Shown here: positions 37,900 through 46,782 of the stretch, in pieces
Position numbering within the stretch: the first letter of the stretch is position 1
Layout of the letters: each line of letters starts with the position of its first letter
Assembly: GCA_029194465.1 (NCBI GenBank)
Contig: JARFXS010000009.1
Coordinates: 1 to 48,632, forward strand
Origin: Candidatus Nitrosocosmicus sp.
Lineage (GTDB): Archaea > Thermoproteota > Nitrososphaeria > Nitrososphaerales > Nitrososphaeraceae
Reading direction: 5' to 3'
Length of the DNA: 48,632 nt
Notes under the pieces: model-generated
What the model saw: the letters and a program-made list of their open reading frames with translations, nothing else
Database searches by the model: none
Told to the model about the DNA's origin: nothing
Program-made: the position numbers and the translations under genes

Positions 37900-38811
37900 C
37901 TATTGTTTTACTAGACCGACAATAGGTAAGTTCACAAACTCTTTGGATAATGGCGTTTGATTGTCGAAATTAACAAACAACACGCTGTTGTCGATAACCG
38001 ATATCGATACACCTACACCCTTAAAGTTATTTGTCTCATCGGAAATGGTTGCATTATTTGACTTTATTTCTTGGACAACATCGATCTTACCTGAATATGT
38101 TACATCTTCATTCTGTTGCTGTACAGAATTCCCCACAAAATTTGATAGAAAATATGAAGTGGTATTGCCCATAATGTTGTGGTTATCAGCTAATTGGTTA
38201 CTGACGCTGGTGTTATTATTGATTGCTGAACTATCATTTCCAGAGTCTATGGATGTAGCCAGGTTATAATAAATAGGCTCCTCTATAAAGCTAGCATTAA
38301 AGTCCTTTGAACCATTATCCTTGGTTGTCAAAGACCAATTACCGAACATAGTGTTTATTATAACACCAGTATCTTGATTATACTCTGACCCAGTAATTGT
38401 CCCATTTAGATTGGCCTTGGCTGATCCAGAGTTAATATTGTTAGTAGATGTAGTGGTGGTTGTCCCATCATCGCATGTATTTTTTGTTGTACTTGTTGTT
38501 TTACCATTATCGTTAGTTTGAGACTGGATGGAGATATTGTTATTACAGTTGTTATTATTATTATTATTATTGTTATTGCTAGATTCAATGGTTGATTGAA
38601 TGTTATCCTGAGTCTGTTTCATGAAATCATCAAAATTTAATTGCGCATTTGCAGGACCAATGTTAAAAGCAACAGAGGTTGAAACCATTAAGATAGGGAG
38701 AATAAGAAAAATGACCTTATATTTATTCAGATGGATGTCAAAATTACTATGATTTTGTAACATATTATAACTATAGGTTTTTTTACTAGACATTAATAAT
38801 TCACATTTCAT
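37900..38811 (-). CDS. secreted Asn/Ser/Thr-rich protein
   Basis: A 303-residue exported protein. The signal peptide lies at about residues 33-57 (VIFLILPILMVSTSVAF, then PANAQ), so the real start may be the Met at residue 7 or 17 rather than the ATG at 38811. The mature part has a poly-Asn run broken by one Cys, Thr-rich runs, and a C-terminal domain with alternating strands (GTITGSEYNQDTGVIINTMF, TYSGKIDVVQEI, VGVSISVIDNSVLFVNFDNQ). The TMFGNWSL and SFIEEPIYYNL blocks suggest a conserved exodomain, but I do not recognise it. The many N-x-S/T sites could be N-glycosylated. Confidence 0.7.
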   Translation of the reverse strand: MKCELLMSSKKTYSYNMLQNHSNFDIHLNKYKVIFLILPILMVSTSVAFNIGPANAQLNFDDFMKQTQDNIQSTIESSNNNNNNNNNNCNNNISIQSQTNDNGKTTSTTKNTCDDGTTTTTSTNNINSGSAKANLNGTITGSEYNQDTGVIINTMFGNWSLTTKDNGSKDFNASFIEEPIYYNLATSIDSGNDSSAINNNTSVSNQLADNHNIMGNTTSYFLSNFVGNSVQQQNEDVTYSGKIDVVQEIKSNNATISDETNNFKGVGVSISVIDNSVLFVNFDNQTPLSKEFVNLPIVGLVKQ

Positions 38812-38943
38812 ATATGCAAAATATGATTTATGCTTTACTGAATAAAAGATAGGGATTTATATTAGTTTATTTTCTTATATAAAATAATTATAAATGATTT
38901 TAGTGGTACTTGAGATCCCTAGGTATTTTCGTTTCATATAAGA

Positions 38944-39369
38944 ATGAATGATAGTTTAATGAATAAATCATCACCAGATATTGATAAACTCGCAGGAATT
39001 GAATATTACACAACGGAGTTTGAAGGAATAGGTGGAACTATAAAAAAAAATACTGAGGACTTTCATGTACAAGAGATAATAAATGATATTTTCTTAAGCC
39101 AGATCTCTCCCGAGCAGACTGCAAACAATATTTTCCCAGTTTATGAAATTAGAAAAAAGGGAATAGATTCAAGTCATGCGATTTTGACTTTGAGAAAAAA
39201 AACAGGCCTTGATCTTAAAATAGTGGGCATAAAAGATGCAAAGGCGACTACAATTCAATATGCTAGCAGCAGCAGCACAAGAAAGATCATAAAAAATATA
39301 GATCTTGGAAAAATAAAATTAACACTAGTTACTTCTCAAGAAAACCAATTGAAAAGAACAATTTGGTAG
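38944..39369 (+). pseudogene. truD: tRNA pseudouridine synthase TruD, N-terminal piece
   Basis: TruD makes pseudouridine at position 13 of tRNAs. The piece from the ATG at 38944 has the family start GIGGTIKKNTEDFHVQEIIN, the motif Y-E-I-R-K-K-G-I-D-S, and GLDLKIVGIKDAKATTIQYA with the probable catalytic Asp of the G-x-K-D-x-x-A motif. It slips at about 39345-39350 inside an AAAA run. The next frame reads NNLVGNTFEIELLNQK. One missing base explains the break. Confidence 0.9.
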
Positions 39370-39410
39370 GAAATACGTTTGAAATAGAATTGTTGAACCA
39401 AAAAGAGACA

Positions 39411-40003
39411 AACTAGATAACATTTCACAATTCTTGTACGATATTAATAACTTGGGCAACTATTATGGATTACAAAGATTTGGAAGTGAACGGTTGGTGA
39501 CTCATCTAGTTGGAAAAGCCATTCTTGAGAGAAAATTTGATAAGGCAACCGAGATCTTAATGACCTGTACCACAAAATATGATTCAAAATTTAGTCGTGA
39601 AATTAGGGAAAAACTGAGAGACATCAAAAGTAATCCAAATTTACTACACGAAATCCCTCCCGGAATGGATATAGAGAAGAATTTGGCCCAAGCAATATTG
39701 AGGGGAAAAGATTCCATTTCGGCCTTGAGAACAATCCCTATTAATATCAGAAGACTATTTGTCCAAGCGTTTCAGGCATATCTTTTCAATAAGACTTTAA
39801 GTATTGCTATTAGGGACGACTTTTCCCTCAACGTACCTGAAGAAAATGATCTCTGTTTTGACGTTTATGATGATAGCTTGATCTTTGGAAAAATTCGCAA
39901 ATATGAGAAGGAAAAACCGATAGTAGAATACATAGATTGCCGATTATTAGATTACCAGGATATTCTTTCCAACCTGGTAAAAATAGATTTGATAAGATAC
40001 TAA
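39411..40003 (+). pseudogene. truD: TruD, middle piece
   Basis: The frame continues the enzyme from KLDNISQFLYDINN through LGNYYGLQRFGSERLVTHLV, the most conserved TruD block (NYFG/YGxQRFG), and the inserted TRUD domain (AQAILRGKDSISALRTIPIN, then QAFQAYLFNKTLS). A second slip at about 39405-39411 joins it to the previous frame, and a third at about 39930-39940 ends it. Each is a single missing base. Confidence 0.9.
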
Positions 40004-40236
40004 AGGAATTCATGAAAAGTGAAAATATGACCGCCAAAGATTTTTTTATCAAGGAGATGCAGGAATTAAGTGAGTCAGGCGGTTTCAGGCAAGCTTGTTT
40101 TGTATGCAAAAACTTCAAACATAAAATAGAAGAGAACTCACTGCTAGTTGGGTTCTCAGTACCAAAAGGATCTTACGCAACCATCTTATTAAGGGAGCTA
40201 ATCAAACCCGCTAATCCTATTGAGTCAGGTTTTTAG
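39937..40236 (+). pseudogene. truD: TruD, C-terminal piece
   Basis: The last frame reads LPIIRLPGYSFQPGKNRFDK and ends with FSVPKGSYATILLRELIKP, the classic TruD terminus. After restoring three single bases the whole gene (38944-40236) is 432 codons, the normal archaeal TruD length. The motif content shows no decay beyond the indels. Confidence 0.9.
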
Positions 40237-40308
40237 AGCAATTTGAAAAGAGACTCGCCAACTTTTTTGCATAAAAAGAAGCGGATAATAAATAGACATA
40301 ATTATGAC

Positions 40309-40328
40309 AATGTATAAATATATACATT
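40309..40328. promoter_or_regulatory. perfect palindrome upstream of a small membrane-protein gene
   Basis: AATGTATA and TATACATT flank AATA, a perfect 8-bp inverted repeat ending five bases before the GTG at 40334. It could be a regulator site or contain the TATA box. Its closeness to the start suggests the start codon or transcript begins further downstream, or that the site is an operator. Confidence 0.45.
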
Positions 40329-40333
40329 AGTGA

Positions 40334-40621
40334 GTGTGGGATAAGATTTCGACCAAGAATGATTTACCACTATTCAAAGCATTCGTAACGATAGGAATAT
40401 TAGTTATGTTTTTTGGTTTAGCATTTATAATTATTGATTTGGTTGTAAACGAATTTACAGAAGGTTTGAGACTAATAGGTAGCAGATTTGTAATAGTAGG
40501 CATAGTAACCATAGCCATAGCTTTTATCTATAAAAATCATGTAGTAATCGGATTCATACTCAGACAATTTAAGAATAGATTAACAGATCAGGATAGATTT
40601 TCAAAATGGTACAAACCATAA
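40334..40621 (+). CDS. small two-helix membrane protein
   Basis: A 95-residue protein with two transmembrane helices (about residues 16-38, FVTIGILVMFFGLAFIIIDLV; and 50-67, FVIVGIVTIAIAFIY), both ends inside or outside, and a charged C-terminus with FKNRLTDQDRFSKW. No domain is recognised. It begins with GTG. It lies 97 bp after truD, so it could be read on the same transcript, but the palindrome before it suggests its own control. Confidence 0.5.
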   Translation: MWDKISTKNDLPLFKAFVTIGILVMFFGLAFIIIDLVVNEFTEGLRLIGSRFVIVGIVTIAIAFIYKNHVVIGFILRQFKNRLTDQDRFSKWYKP

Positions 40622-40761
40622 ATAAAATGTATAATTTGACTACGATTTGCTTGTAAATTATACGCAAGATAGTAATGTACCTATATGATGGTTGAATTGG
40701 ATTCAAATTGACAGAAACCAAACAGTTAAAAAGAAAAATTCTAACTAGTTGAATTAGCTAG

Positions 40762-41502
40762 TTGGCAATTGAAGAAATAAGATATGATTTTAGAGAACAT
40801 CCCGAGCAATTTCACAGCTACTTTACAAAAATTATGAAGCTGATAATCATATCCAAACTAAATTGTCTTGAAAAGAACCTCACATCTTTGAAATATTTCA
40901 AGGAGGTAATAAGCAGGATTGACGGATGTGATATTCACAAAGTAAAATATGGTAAGCCCATGATATTTACTAAGTTCTTTGGTTATGAATTCAATTATCA
41001 TACAGTAAGAGTCAAGATAAAGATTACTGACAAGTATACAATAGACATATCCTTAGAGTCAATTATTCCAGATTTTGTGAAAACATTTGATAAACTAAGT
41101 ACAGATACAAATGAAATCAACTGGAATACAAATAAGCATCCAACAAATGGGATAAAGTTTGTAGACGAACAAGCTAGAAATTCCCAAGATGACTCAAATC
41201 TTCAATTGATTGAGAAGGAAGCCAGATTGACTTTCAATTTGTTAGATTCATTCATCCAAACACTACATCTCTTGATGACTCAATCAAGTGAAAGTACTAA
41301 TAGTCTAAGTGGTCGAAATATTGAAATCAAAGATATTTCGGTCTCTAGAAAAATTCTTAATATTGAAATGCTCGTCGATGAAAAAACAGTAATTTTGGAT
41401 TTTCTCCCAAAGTCTAAAAATGGTGTAGTGGTTTCAATAGATAATGATGAAAAGATTGGAGAAACTATCAGGACCGTGATGTTACAGAATAGATATACCT
41501 GA
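40762..41502 (+). CDS. hypothetical soluble protein
   Basis: A 246-residue protein from a TTG at 40762; I do not recognise it. The N-terminal part is Lys/Phe-rich and helical (YFTKIMKLIIISKLNCLEKN). The middle has alternating strands (YHTVRVKIKITDKYTIDISL) and a long helix (LTFNLLDSFIQTLHLL). The C-terminus has three beta strands (IEIKDISVSRKILNIEMLVD; TVILDFLPKSKNGVVVSID). No membrane segment or cysteine cluster is present. Confidence 0.5.
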   Translation: MAIEEIRYDFREHPEQFHSYFTKIMKLIIISKLNCLEKNLTSLKYFKEVISRIDGCDIHKVKYGKPMIFTKFFGYEFNYHTVRVKIKITDKYTIDISLESIIPDFVKTFDKLSTDTNEINWNTNKHPTNGIKFVDEQARNSQDDSNLQLIEKEARLTFNLLDSFIQTLHLLMTQSSESTNSLSGRNIEIKDISVSRKILNIEMLVDEKTVILDFLPKSKNGVVVSIDNDEKIGETIRTVMLQNRYT

Positions 41503-41526
41503 GGTTTCAAATGTTTTTGTACGTAT

Positions 41527-42033
41527 TTAGATGCTTCCTACTCCACCCCTATCTAGTAATGCAGCCAAAAACAATATTCCTATTGATAAACCAACAGTTA
41601 TTCTACCTAATAGGATTATTTTATTTCTTAAATAGGAAAAATATTTATCGGGAACTTCTCTTTTTAGAATGCGAGATTCAACATTCTTGTTTAGAAGTAA
41701 AATGTGAATAACGTAAACAATAATCATCACAATTACTAATATTATTTTAGCTAAGAGAATATATCCATATGTGGATTCAAATAGAAAGTAAGGTTGATCC
41801 AAAAACGGTCTAGCATTATACACGCCTGTAATGACTAGTATAATCAATGAGGCCCCACCTAGGTAGTTGAATCGACGCCCTACCACAACCATGAATGAAA
41901 TTCTCTTGTTGACATCAGGCATAGTCTTCTTAAGAAGAGGTGCCAGAACAATCCCTAGAAAAATAGATCCACCTACCCATATTGAAGAAAAAACTAGATG
42001 AATCCATGTAACTAATGGATCAAGAATAAACAT
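41527..42033 (-). CDS. CopD-like four-helix membrane protein
   Basis: A 168-residue membrane protein from the ATG at 42033; the frame also opens at a TTG at 42078, which would add 15 polar residues. Four transmembrane helices are seen: WIHLVFSSIWVGGSIFLGIV, YLGGASLIILVITGVYNA, YILLAKIILVIVMIIVYVI and ITVGLSIGILFLAAL. The first helix WIH-x6-WVGG matches the CopD/YcnJ and related cytochrome-b-like families that may carry copper or haem through His. It could act in metal or redox handling. The gene is divergent from the LEA14-like gene. Confidence 0.7.
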   Translation of the reverse strand: MFILDPLVTWIHLVFSSIWVGGSIFLGIVLAPLLKKTMPDVNKRISFMVVVGRRFNYLGGASLIILVITGVYNARPFLDQPYFLFESTYGYILLAKIILVIVMIIVYVIHILLLNKNVESRILKREVPDKYFSYLRNKIILLGRITVGLSIGILFLAALLDRGGVGSI

Positions 42034-42121
42034 TGGATAGTGTGATTTCTGTATCCTATAATATATTATTATAAACAAAGTTTTTTAATACCAATACTTT
42101 ACAGATCAATTCGATAGAGTA

Positions 42122-42622
42122 TTGTTTTTAAGTAGACGCAGATTAGTATTAATAGGAACAGTTACGGTTATCGTAGGAGTCATTGTATTATTACCTTTAA
42201 TATTAACAATAACCTTACCTGACTTAAGTGCCGTCAACATAACGGTAAAGAATATAGAATTAGAAGATATTTCTGAAGATAATATTGCTACCTTAAAGGT
42301 CGTATTTAATATAAAGAATCCAACAAGTCAAGCGCTAACTACCTCAAAAATTGATTATCAATTGGATGCTAACGGAGAACTAATTGGAAATTTTACAAAG
42401 TCATATATTGACATACCTCTTAATGGTAGACCCCAACTTTTGTCAAATACAGATACTAACATTAGTTCAGAGATAGAAACACCGGCTCTTGATCAAAAAA
42501 TTATGTCAGATATAAGGAATAATAATCAATCACTACAAAATATCGAATGGACAATTGATGGAAATGCAATAATAGAATCAGGATTTAGTTCAGCTCCAAA
42601 AATATTTAATGCAACATGGTAA
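42122..42622 (+). CDS. membrane-anchored LEA14-like protein
   Basis: A 166-residue protein from a TTG at 42122. The basic start FLSRRRLVLIGTV leads into one transmembrane helix (about 9-31), then a single extracellular LEA14/WHy-like beta-sandwich: VNITVKNIELEDISEDNIAT, LKVVFNIKNPTSQALTTSKI, DYQLDANGELIGNF and FTKSYIDIPLNG. The order matches LEA14, with NPT in the place of the conserved NPN. Same architecture as the protein at 31189-31851. It is divergent from the CopD-like gene with less than 100 bp between. Confidence 0.6.
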   Translation: MFLSRRRLVLIGTVTVIVGVIVLLPLILTITLPDLSAVNITVKNIELEDISEDNIATLKVVFNIKNPTSQALTTSKIDYQLDANGELIGNFTKSYIDIPLNGRPQLLSNTDTNISSEIETPALDQKIMSDIRNNNQSLQNIEWTIDGNAIIESGFSSAPKIFNATW

Positions 42623-42692
42623 ATCTCCATTTCCATGTCAATTCTAGTATTTTTTGAGAAGTTGAATCAGATAAAAATAAAATAAGACTATT

Positions 42693-43163
42693 CTAAATAA
42701 ATTCTTGTTCTGATGATGGTTGCTCTTCCTGAGTTAAAATAAATTTATCAAAAGATGTTACAATCCATTCTTCGATGATTTGACATTTAGCTGGACTGTA
42801 TTGATTTGATTCGTCCTCATTTGAACAAAGATGTTGGTAAGAACAACAAAGACAAGGTGCACCTTCGACCATACTTACGTCTATAGGTTTTTGTTCTTCA
42901 GCATCCATAGAAATAGTCTTTTTCACGACCAGTTTATACGTCCATCTACCCCGATAAAGTGCTTTTTCTCGTGTAATTAATGACTGTTTTTCCAAATTTC
43001 CTACTAGTCTTGAACCATCTCTACTATCTAGCGAGAAAAGTTTGCACAATTCGGTTTGAAAAACACCTTCTTCGCCGCTTACGGTGATGGCGTCAAACAC
43101 TTTATCAATAAGATCACTTTTAGAACGAACGGATAATTTTGAACCAATAATTTCAGATGACAA
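42693..43163 (-). CDS. transcription factor TFE-beta / RPC34-like Fe-S winged-helix protein
   Basis: A 156-residue protein from the TTG at 43163. The N-terminal winged helix (residues about 17-80) reads GVFQTELCKLFSLDSRDGSR, VGNLEKQSLITREK, RGRWTYKL. The C-terminal cysteine motif is Cys104, Cys107, Cys113 and Cys127 (CLCC...C...C), the arrangement that holds a 4Fe-4S cluster in RPC39/RPC34 and archaeal TFE-beta. In archaea TFE-beta pairs with TFE-alpha to open promoter DNA during RNA polymerase recruitment. The acidic tail (EEQPSSEQEFI) is typical of a disordered end. Similarity is by motif layout only. Confidence 0.78.
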   Translation of the reverse strand: MSSEIIGSKLSVRSKSDLIDKVFDAITVSGEEGVFQTELCKLFSLDSRDGSRLVGNLEKQSLITREKALYRGRWTYKLVVKKTISMDAEEQKPIDVSMVEGAPCLCCSYQHLCSNEDESNQYSPAKCQIIEEWIVTSFDKFILTQEEQPSSEQEFI

Positions 43164-43579
43164 AACATATTATAAACAACAAAATCATATAAATGTCTTT
43201 ATTACGAAATGGCATCGCCTAGTGAATATAGATAACTCACAGAACGCGATAGCGGAGCCGGATCAAACCCTTGCAATTATTTTAAAGAAAAGGCTTATTT
43301 ATCAAGTAAAATGTCTAAAATCATTTTTTGACGATAAAATAACTTGTTTTTAGGAAAAATTACATAAATTGGATAGGCATGAACTCAGCCGTACTAATAT
43401 AGACACCTAATTGACAAGAAAATGAAAATAACAAACTCGATTCAAGATAAGATCCTTGATAGTCAAAAAAAGGAACTTAAAATAAAAGAACTTGTTTATT
43501 TTTAACTAACCTATTGATTCAACTATTTATTCTATCAATTTATGGATGTATACCGGAAATTTCAACCGGATGTGTAGAT
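43164..43579. other. intergenic region
   Basis: Between TFE-beta (minus) and the small membrane protein (plus). A relatively GC-rich patch at about 43232-43262 (GCGATAGCGGAGCCGGATC) is unusual here. An 89-codon frame (43084-43353) overlaps TFE-beta antisense and is not called. Confidence 0.35.
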
Positions 43580-43846
43580 ATGACAAACGCCTCAAGTACA
43601 TATTTAGGTGTAGTTATTGGTGCCATAATTGGTGTAATAATATCCTGGTGGATTTATTACAGACAAAAGAAAACTACTGAAAAACAAGATGAAGTAATAA
43701 AAAAAATTGAAGATTTGGAAGAATTGCACCTCACCATACTCAAGAAAATAGAAAGACTCGATAAACAACATGATAAAACCTTAAGTTCTATTCTAAATAT
43801 AGAAGAAAGATTTGAAAAAGAAAGGACTAAAAATATGGAAGATTAA
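43580..43846 (+). CDS. membrane-anchored coiled-coil protein
   Basis: From the ATG at 43580 (a TTG frame opens at 43514) a protein of 88 residues: short N-terminus, one transmembrane helix (YLGVVIGAIIGVIISWWIYY), then a long charged amphipathic helix (QKKTTEKQDEVIKKIEDLEE and LHLTILKKIERLDKQHDKTL) with heptad spacing, so it likely oligomerises as a coiled coil on the inner face. No enzymatic domain. It lies convergent to the 44022 gene. Its link with the nearby cyclase is unproven. Confidence 0.55.
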   Translation: MTNASSTYLGVVIGAIIGVIISWWIYYRQKKTTEKQDEVIKKIEDLEELHLTILKKIERLDKQHDKTLSSILNIEERFEKERTKNMED

Positions 43847-44021
43847 TAAATTATAATGAATTAACGTATATATTTGAAAAAATTTGATTCTTTGGAATCT
43901 AATATTATATTTATAAAGTACATTGGATGAAGTATCGAACTTCACTAGAAAATATTTCGTAAAAGAACAAAATTATGTTAGATATGCTACTGAGCGCATT
44001 AAAATGTCTACGTATATTTTA

Positions 44022-44387
44022 TTAATTTAGATTTTTTCTGGTTGTTTTTAAGAAGTCTTTGGTTAAATTTGAAACTGCAGAAACATCTTGTCCTCTCATC
44101 TGGTTTACCATTTTCTCAAAATTTTGATTACTATCCTCGTTAGGCAGATTTTGCATACGAAATTTTATTGATGAAATTAGTTGATCGTGTATTTGTTCGA
44201 GCTCGGAGAGATTCTTCTTTGGTAATTGGTATAAATCATTGGGACTAGCAGGATATCTAGGGCCAAGTCTCTTAATATTATTATTTACAAAATCCATATG
44301 GTAGGTAAATCTGATATCCAATAAAAGTATTTTTTTTATTGGATTTTCATGGAAGACATGAATTAGGCTGTGATCGTATATGCACAT
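44022..44387 (-). CDS. hypothetical small protein
   Basis: A 121-residue protein from the ATG at 44387; not recognised. The N-terminus has alternating strands (HSLIHVFHENPIKKILLLDI), then a charged helical part (KKNLSELEQIHDQLISSIKF) with a basic terminal region (LTKDFLKTTRKNLN). A Met at residue 31 is an alternative start. It is the third gene of a minus-strand run with the cyclase and its small membrane partner, 125 bp downstream of the latter. Confidence 0.45.
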   Translation of the reverse strand: MCIYDHSLIHVFHENPIKKILLLDIRFTYHMDFVNNNIKRLGPRYPASPNDLYQLPKKNLSELEQIHDQLISSIKFRMQNLPNEDSNQNFEKMVNQMRGQDVSAVSNLTKDFLKTTRKNLN

Positions 44388-44512
44388 CCCAGCAGAGCCA
44401 GAATTGCCTTTAATGACAAAAGCAAAAGAGAAAACAGAGCAAAAAGGAGGTTTATTTTACTGATTGTTTAAAATTGTTAAGAAGAAATGTCAAAGGGTCG
44501 TTTAATCGATCA

Positions 44513-44698
44513 TTAATTTGTGAAGACCAATCTAGTTATGATCATGTTTATTAAAGGCGTTACTAAATCCCAAAACTTGAAATCAGCAGGTTTGTAGCCT
44601 ACTGGTAATAAATTAATAATGCAATGAGTAAATGATCCGCATATCAGAAAAATTGAAAAGTAAATAACAAAATTCTGGTTCTTAAACCTTTTTTCCAT
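44513..44698 (-). CDS. tiny membrane protein overlapping the cyclase gene
   Basis: A 61-residue protein from the ATG at 44698. It starts inside the 3' end of the cyclase gene (17-nt overlap, different frame), which implies translational coupling. One or two hydrophobic helices are present: FVIYFSIFLICGSFTHCIIN and FWDLVTPLINMIITRLVF, separated by GYKPADFK. An upstream TTG in the same frame (44728) would lengthen it to 71 residues. No family is recognised. A small membrane protein directly coupled to a nucleotidyl cyclase is the layout of a cyclic-nucleotide sensor/effector pair, but no binding domain for the nucleotide is visible. Confidence 0.5.
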   Translation of the reverse strand: MEKRFKNQNFVIYFSIFLICGSFTHCIINLLPVGYKPADFKFWDLVTPLINMIITRLVFTN

Positions 44699-46031
44699 TA
44701 ATAATTTTGTTATAATAGTTATGATCAATTCTTATCATCTTATTAGTCTCAATTAATCCGATTAGTTCATCAAAAAATTGATTACTTTGATTAAAGGTTT
44801 CACTGCCAAAAGGATGCAACCAGAACCTTCGCCTAGTCAATGGATGATTCTGATCCTTGGGATTAATATATTTCAGGATTGGGCCAAATTGAAGTACATA
44901 TTTTCCAGACCAAAACCCAAGTCCCACGTTGTGTACTATTTTGGGATACTTTACTAAGATATTATCTATGTCCGAGAGATCAACATAGAATAAATTTACA
45001 TTATTTTCGGAATGCCATTTTATGAAAAGTAATGAACTATTTTGATTCACTCGGATATCTTCATCCAGCTTTTCTTTTTCCATAATAAGAAACCTATAAT
45101 TTTTCTTGTTTGAAGCCAGATGCTTTAGTCGTCCTAACGATTTTTCCTGATGACTCAAAAGATTTAAAGGATCATTATTTTGTAAATCCCAGTACTGTCC
45201 TGGAGGTAAGTACGTTGCAGAAACATACTCCTGGCCATTTTCAAATAAAACCCTATATATCAGGCCCGTTGAAAGTAATCCGATTTCTAACCCCTTAGAA
45301 GGATTGGTTAATTCTTTGAATTTATTTAGAATTGTTACAAACCTTGCTTCACAGAAATTTTGTATGGGAGCTACAAAGTCATCAGCAAATTTTTCATATT
45401 GAATAAAGGGTTTAAGATCCAAATTAAATTCGATATCAGAATTATCTCCATATTCATCCCTCTTGTAAAACGAGTATACATTTTCTAGTTCATTGTGATG
45501 TTTTAACATGATTTTGCCTTTATCGTATAAAGTCAACCCGAATTTATTCTTGTCAAAAAGATAATCGTTTTTTATTTTTTGATAAGCATAATCAGTTAAC
45601 AATATTTGATTTGGCCTTGCAATATCCATTATTCTTCTGGCGAGAACTAACTCATGACCCCATGGTGCAAATTCTGTATGTACACCATCTTGGAAGGAAA
45701 GAAAAGATCCGAAACCTATTCCTATCCGTACGAAAATCTGTTCTTTATTTTCTACAGATAAATTGTATTGTCTTATATTTTCATGAATATGAATTGAAAG
45801 TTCCAATGGATGGTCATATTTCAAGAAAACGATCAACATTCCATCTCCTGTGAATGACTTGTATATTTCGGGATGTTTTTGAGTATCTAGAAATCCTGAA
45901 ATTAAGTCTTTAAGTCGGTTTATCTTTTCTAATTGACTTGATATTGATAAATTAGGATCAGAAGAGCCAACGATATCAATAAAAAAATACCATCCATCAC
46001 CTATGCTCTGTTTAAGGTCATTTCCATTCAT
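44682..46031 (-). CDS. class III nucleotidyl cyclase with unrecognised C-terminal domain
   Basis: From the ATG at 46031: 449 residues (a TTG at 46067 would add 12). The N-terminal 170 residues are a class III cyclase homology domain. Metal-binding Asp19 is in YFFIDIVGSSD and Asp63 in KSFTGDGMLIVF; the strand VRIGIGFGSF is typical. In canonical enzymes a Lys three residues before the GD and an Asp before WG choose adenine; here these are Ser60 and Ala122 (FAPWGHELVLARR). The transition-state Arg is present (Arg133) but the partner Asn is Val. Substrate is thus uncertain. The remaining 280 residues match nothing I know; they include EIGLLSTGLIYRVLF, FIKWHSENNVNLFYVDLSDI and a W-rich LTRRRFWLHPFGSE. 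No membrane helix. It would form cyclic nucleotides in the cytoplasm. Confidence 0.75.
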   Translation of the reverse strand: MNGNDLKQSIGDGWYFFIDIVGSSDPNLSISSQLEKINRLKDLISGFLDTQKHPEIYKSFTGDGMLIVFLKYDHPLELSIHIHENIRQYNLSVENKEQIFVRIGIGFGSFLSFQDGVHTEFAPWGHELVLARRIMDIARPNQILLTDYAYQKIKNDYLFDKNKFGLTLYDKGKIMLKHHNELENVYSFYKRDEYGDNSDIEFNLDLKPFIQYEKFADDFVAPIQNFCEARFVTILNKFKELTNPSKGLEIGLLSTGLIYRVLFENGQEYVSATYLPPGQYWDLQNNDPLNLLSHQEKSLGRLKHLASNKKNYRFLIMEKEKLDEDIRVNQNSSLLFIKWHSENNVNLFYVDLSDIDNILVKYPKIVHNVGLGFWSGKYVLQFGPILKYINPKDQNHPLTRRRFWLHPFGSETFNQSNQFFDELIGLIETNKMIRIDHNYYNKIINGKKV

Positions 46032-46067
46032 ATTTCCAATTATAGTTAATTTGTTGAATGGTCCCAA

Positions 46068-46782
46068 TTTATAACTGTTAGAGTGTGAAGACCCAACAAA
46101 TCTGATAATAATTCCTAGAAATAGAGATGCGACAATATACTAAAAGCAAAAGTAATATGAATATAACTAGCCAGTTCGTTTCGTAGAAATAGAGTCAGAA
46201 TATCGTAATACATCTTCAATTTGCCAAAATAAGCTTTTCTCGCTTGTTTTCAGAAGATTTATCAAAAGAATAGGACACTAGCCATCAGATACATCCCCAT
46301 TGGTTGATCATAGATAGAGAAAACGGTTTTCAGAAGAAGCATTAGGACAAATTATTGATTAGACATGTTGATCATGTCATGCGATGATTTAAAAAAGAAA
46401 TAATGATACCTCAAAAGTTTGTGAGTTCATTTAAAATATTCTCTCCTCCTCTTCGGAACTAGAATGGTATGATAAACAGTAAATACATTCGTCCAAAAAA
46501 AGAACATCCCATGAAAAAATAAAATGCTCGAAATCAATTAGACAACCTTCCTCCATTTATGAACATGTATCAAACACTGGTGATATACATCCTATAGATG
46601 ACCTCTACAAGGTGAAAATTTATTATTCAATATTAGAGATAGAAAAAATCAAAAGTTAGATTTTTTCGTTGGTTTATGGTTATCGGTACACCTTAAAAAA
46701 AATCAAGGATGAACATATTTATCACCTCAGATTGAACATAAAGTGTGATTTTGACCTCTGGTTAATTATACCTCTAGTATTC
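46068..46782. other. intergenic region, 0.7 kb
   Basis: AT-rich, between the cyclase (minus) and the ABC ATPase (plus). No gene is seen. It must hold both promoters. Confidence 0.35.

Noticed and set aside
38500..38590. Poly-Asn codon repeat as a possible microsatellite of interest
   Set aside because: It lies inside an intact secreted-protein frame and is typical of linkers in this kind of genome.
43232..43275. GC-rich patch with a B-box-like GGATCAAACCC
   Set aside because: No acceptor stem or anticodon arm can be drawn, so it is not a tRNA.
43084..43353. 89-codon plus-strand frame
   Set aside because: Antisense to the TFE-beta start; the conserved protein is on the minus strand.
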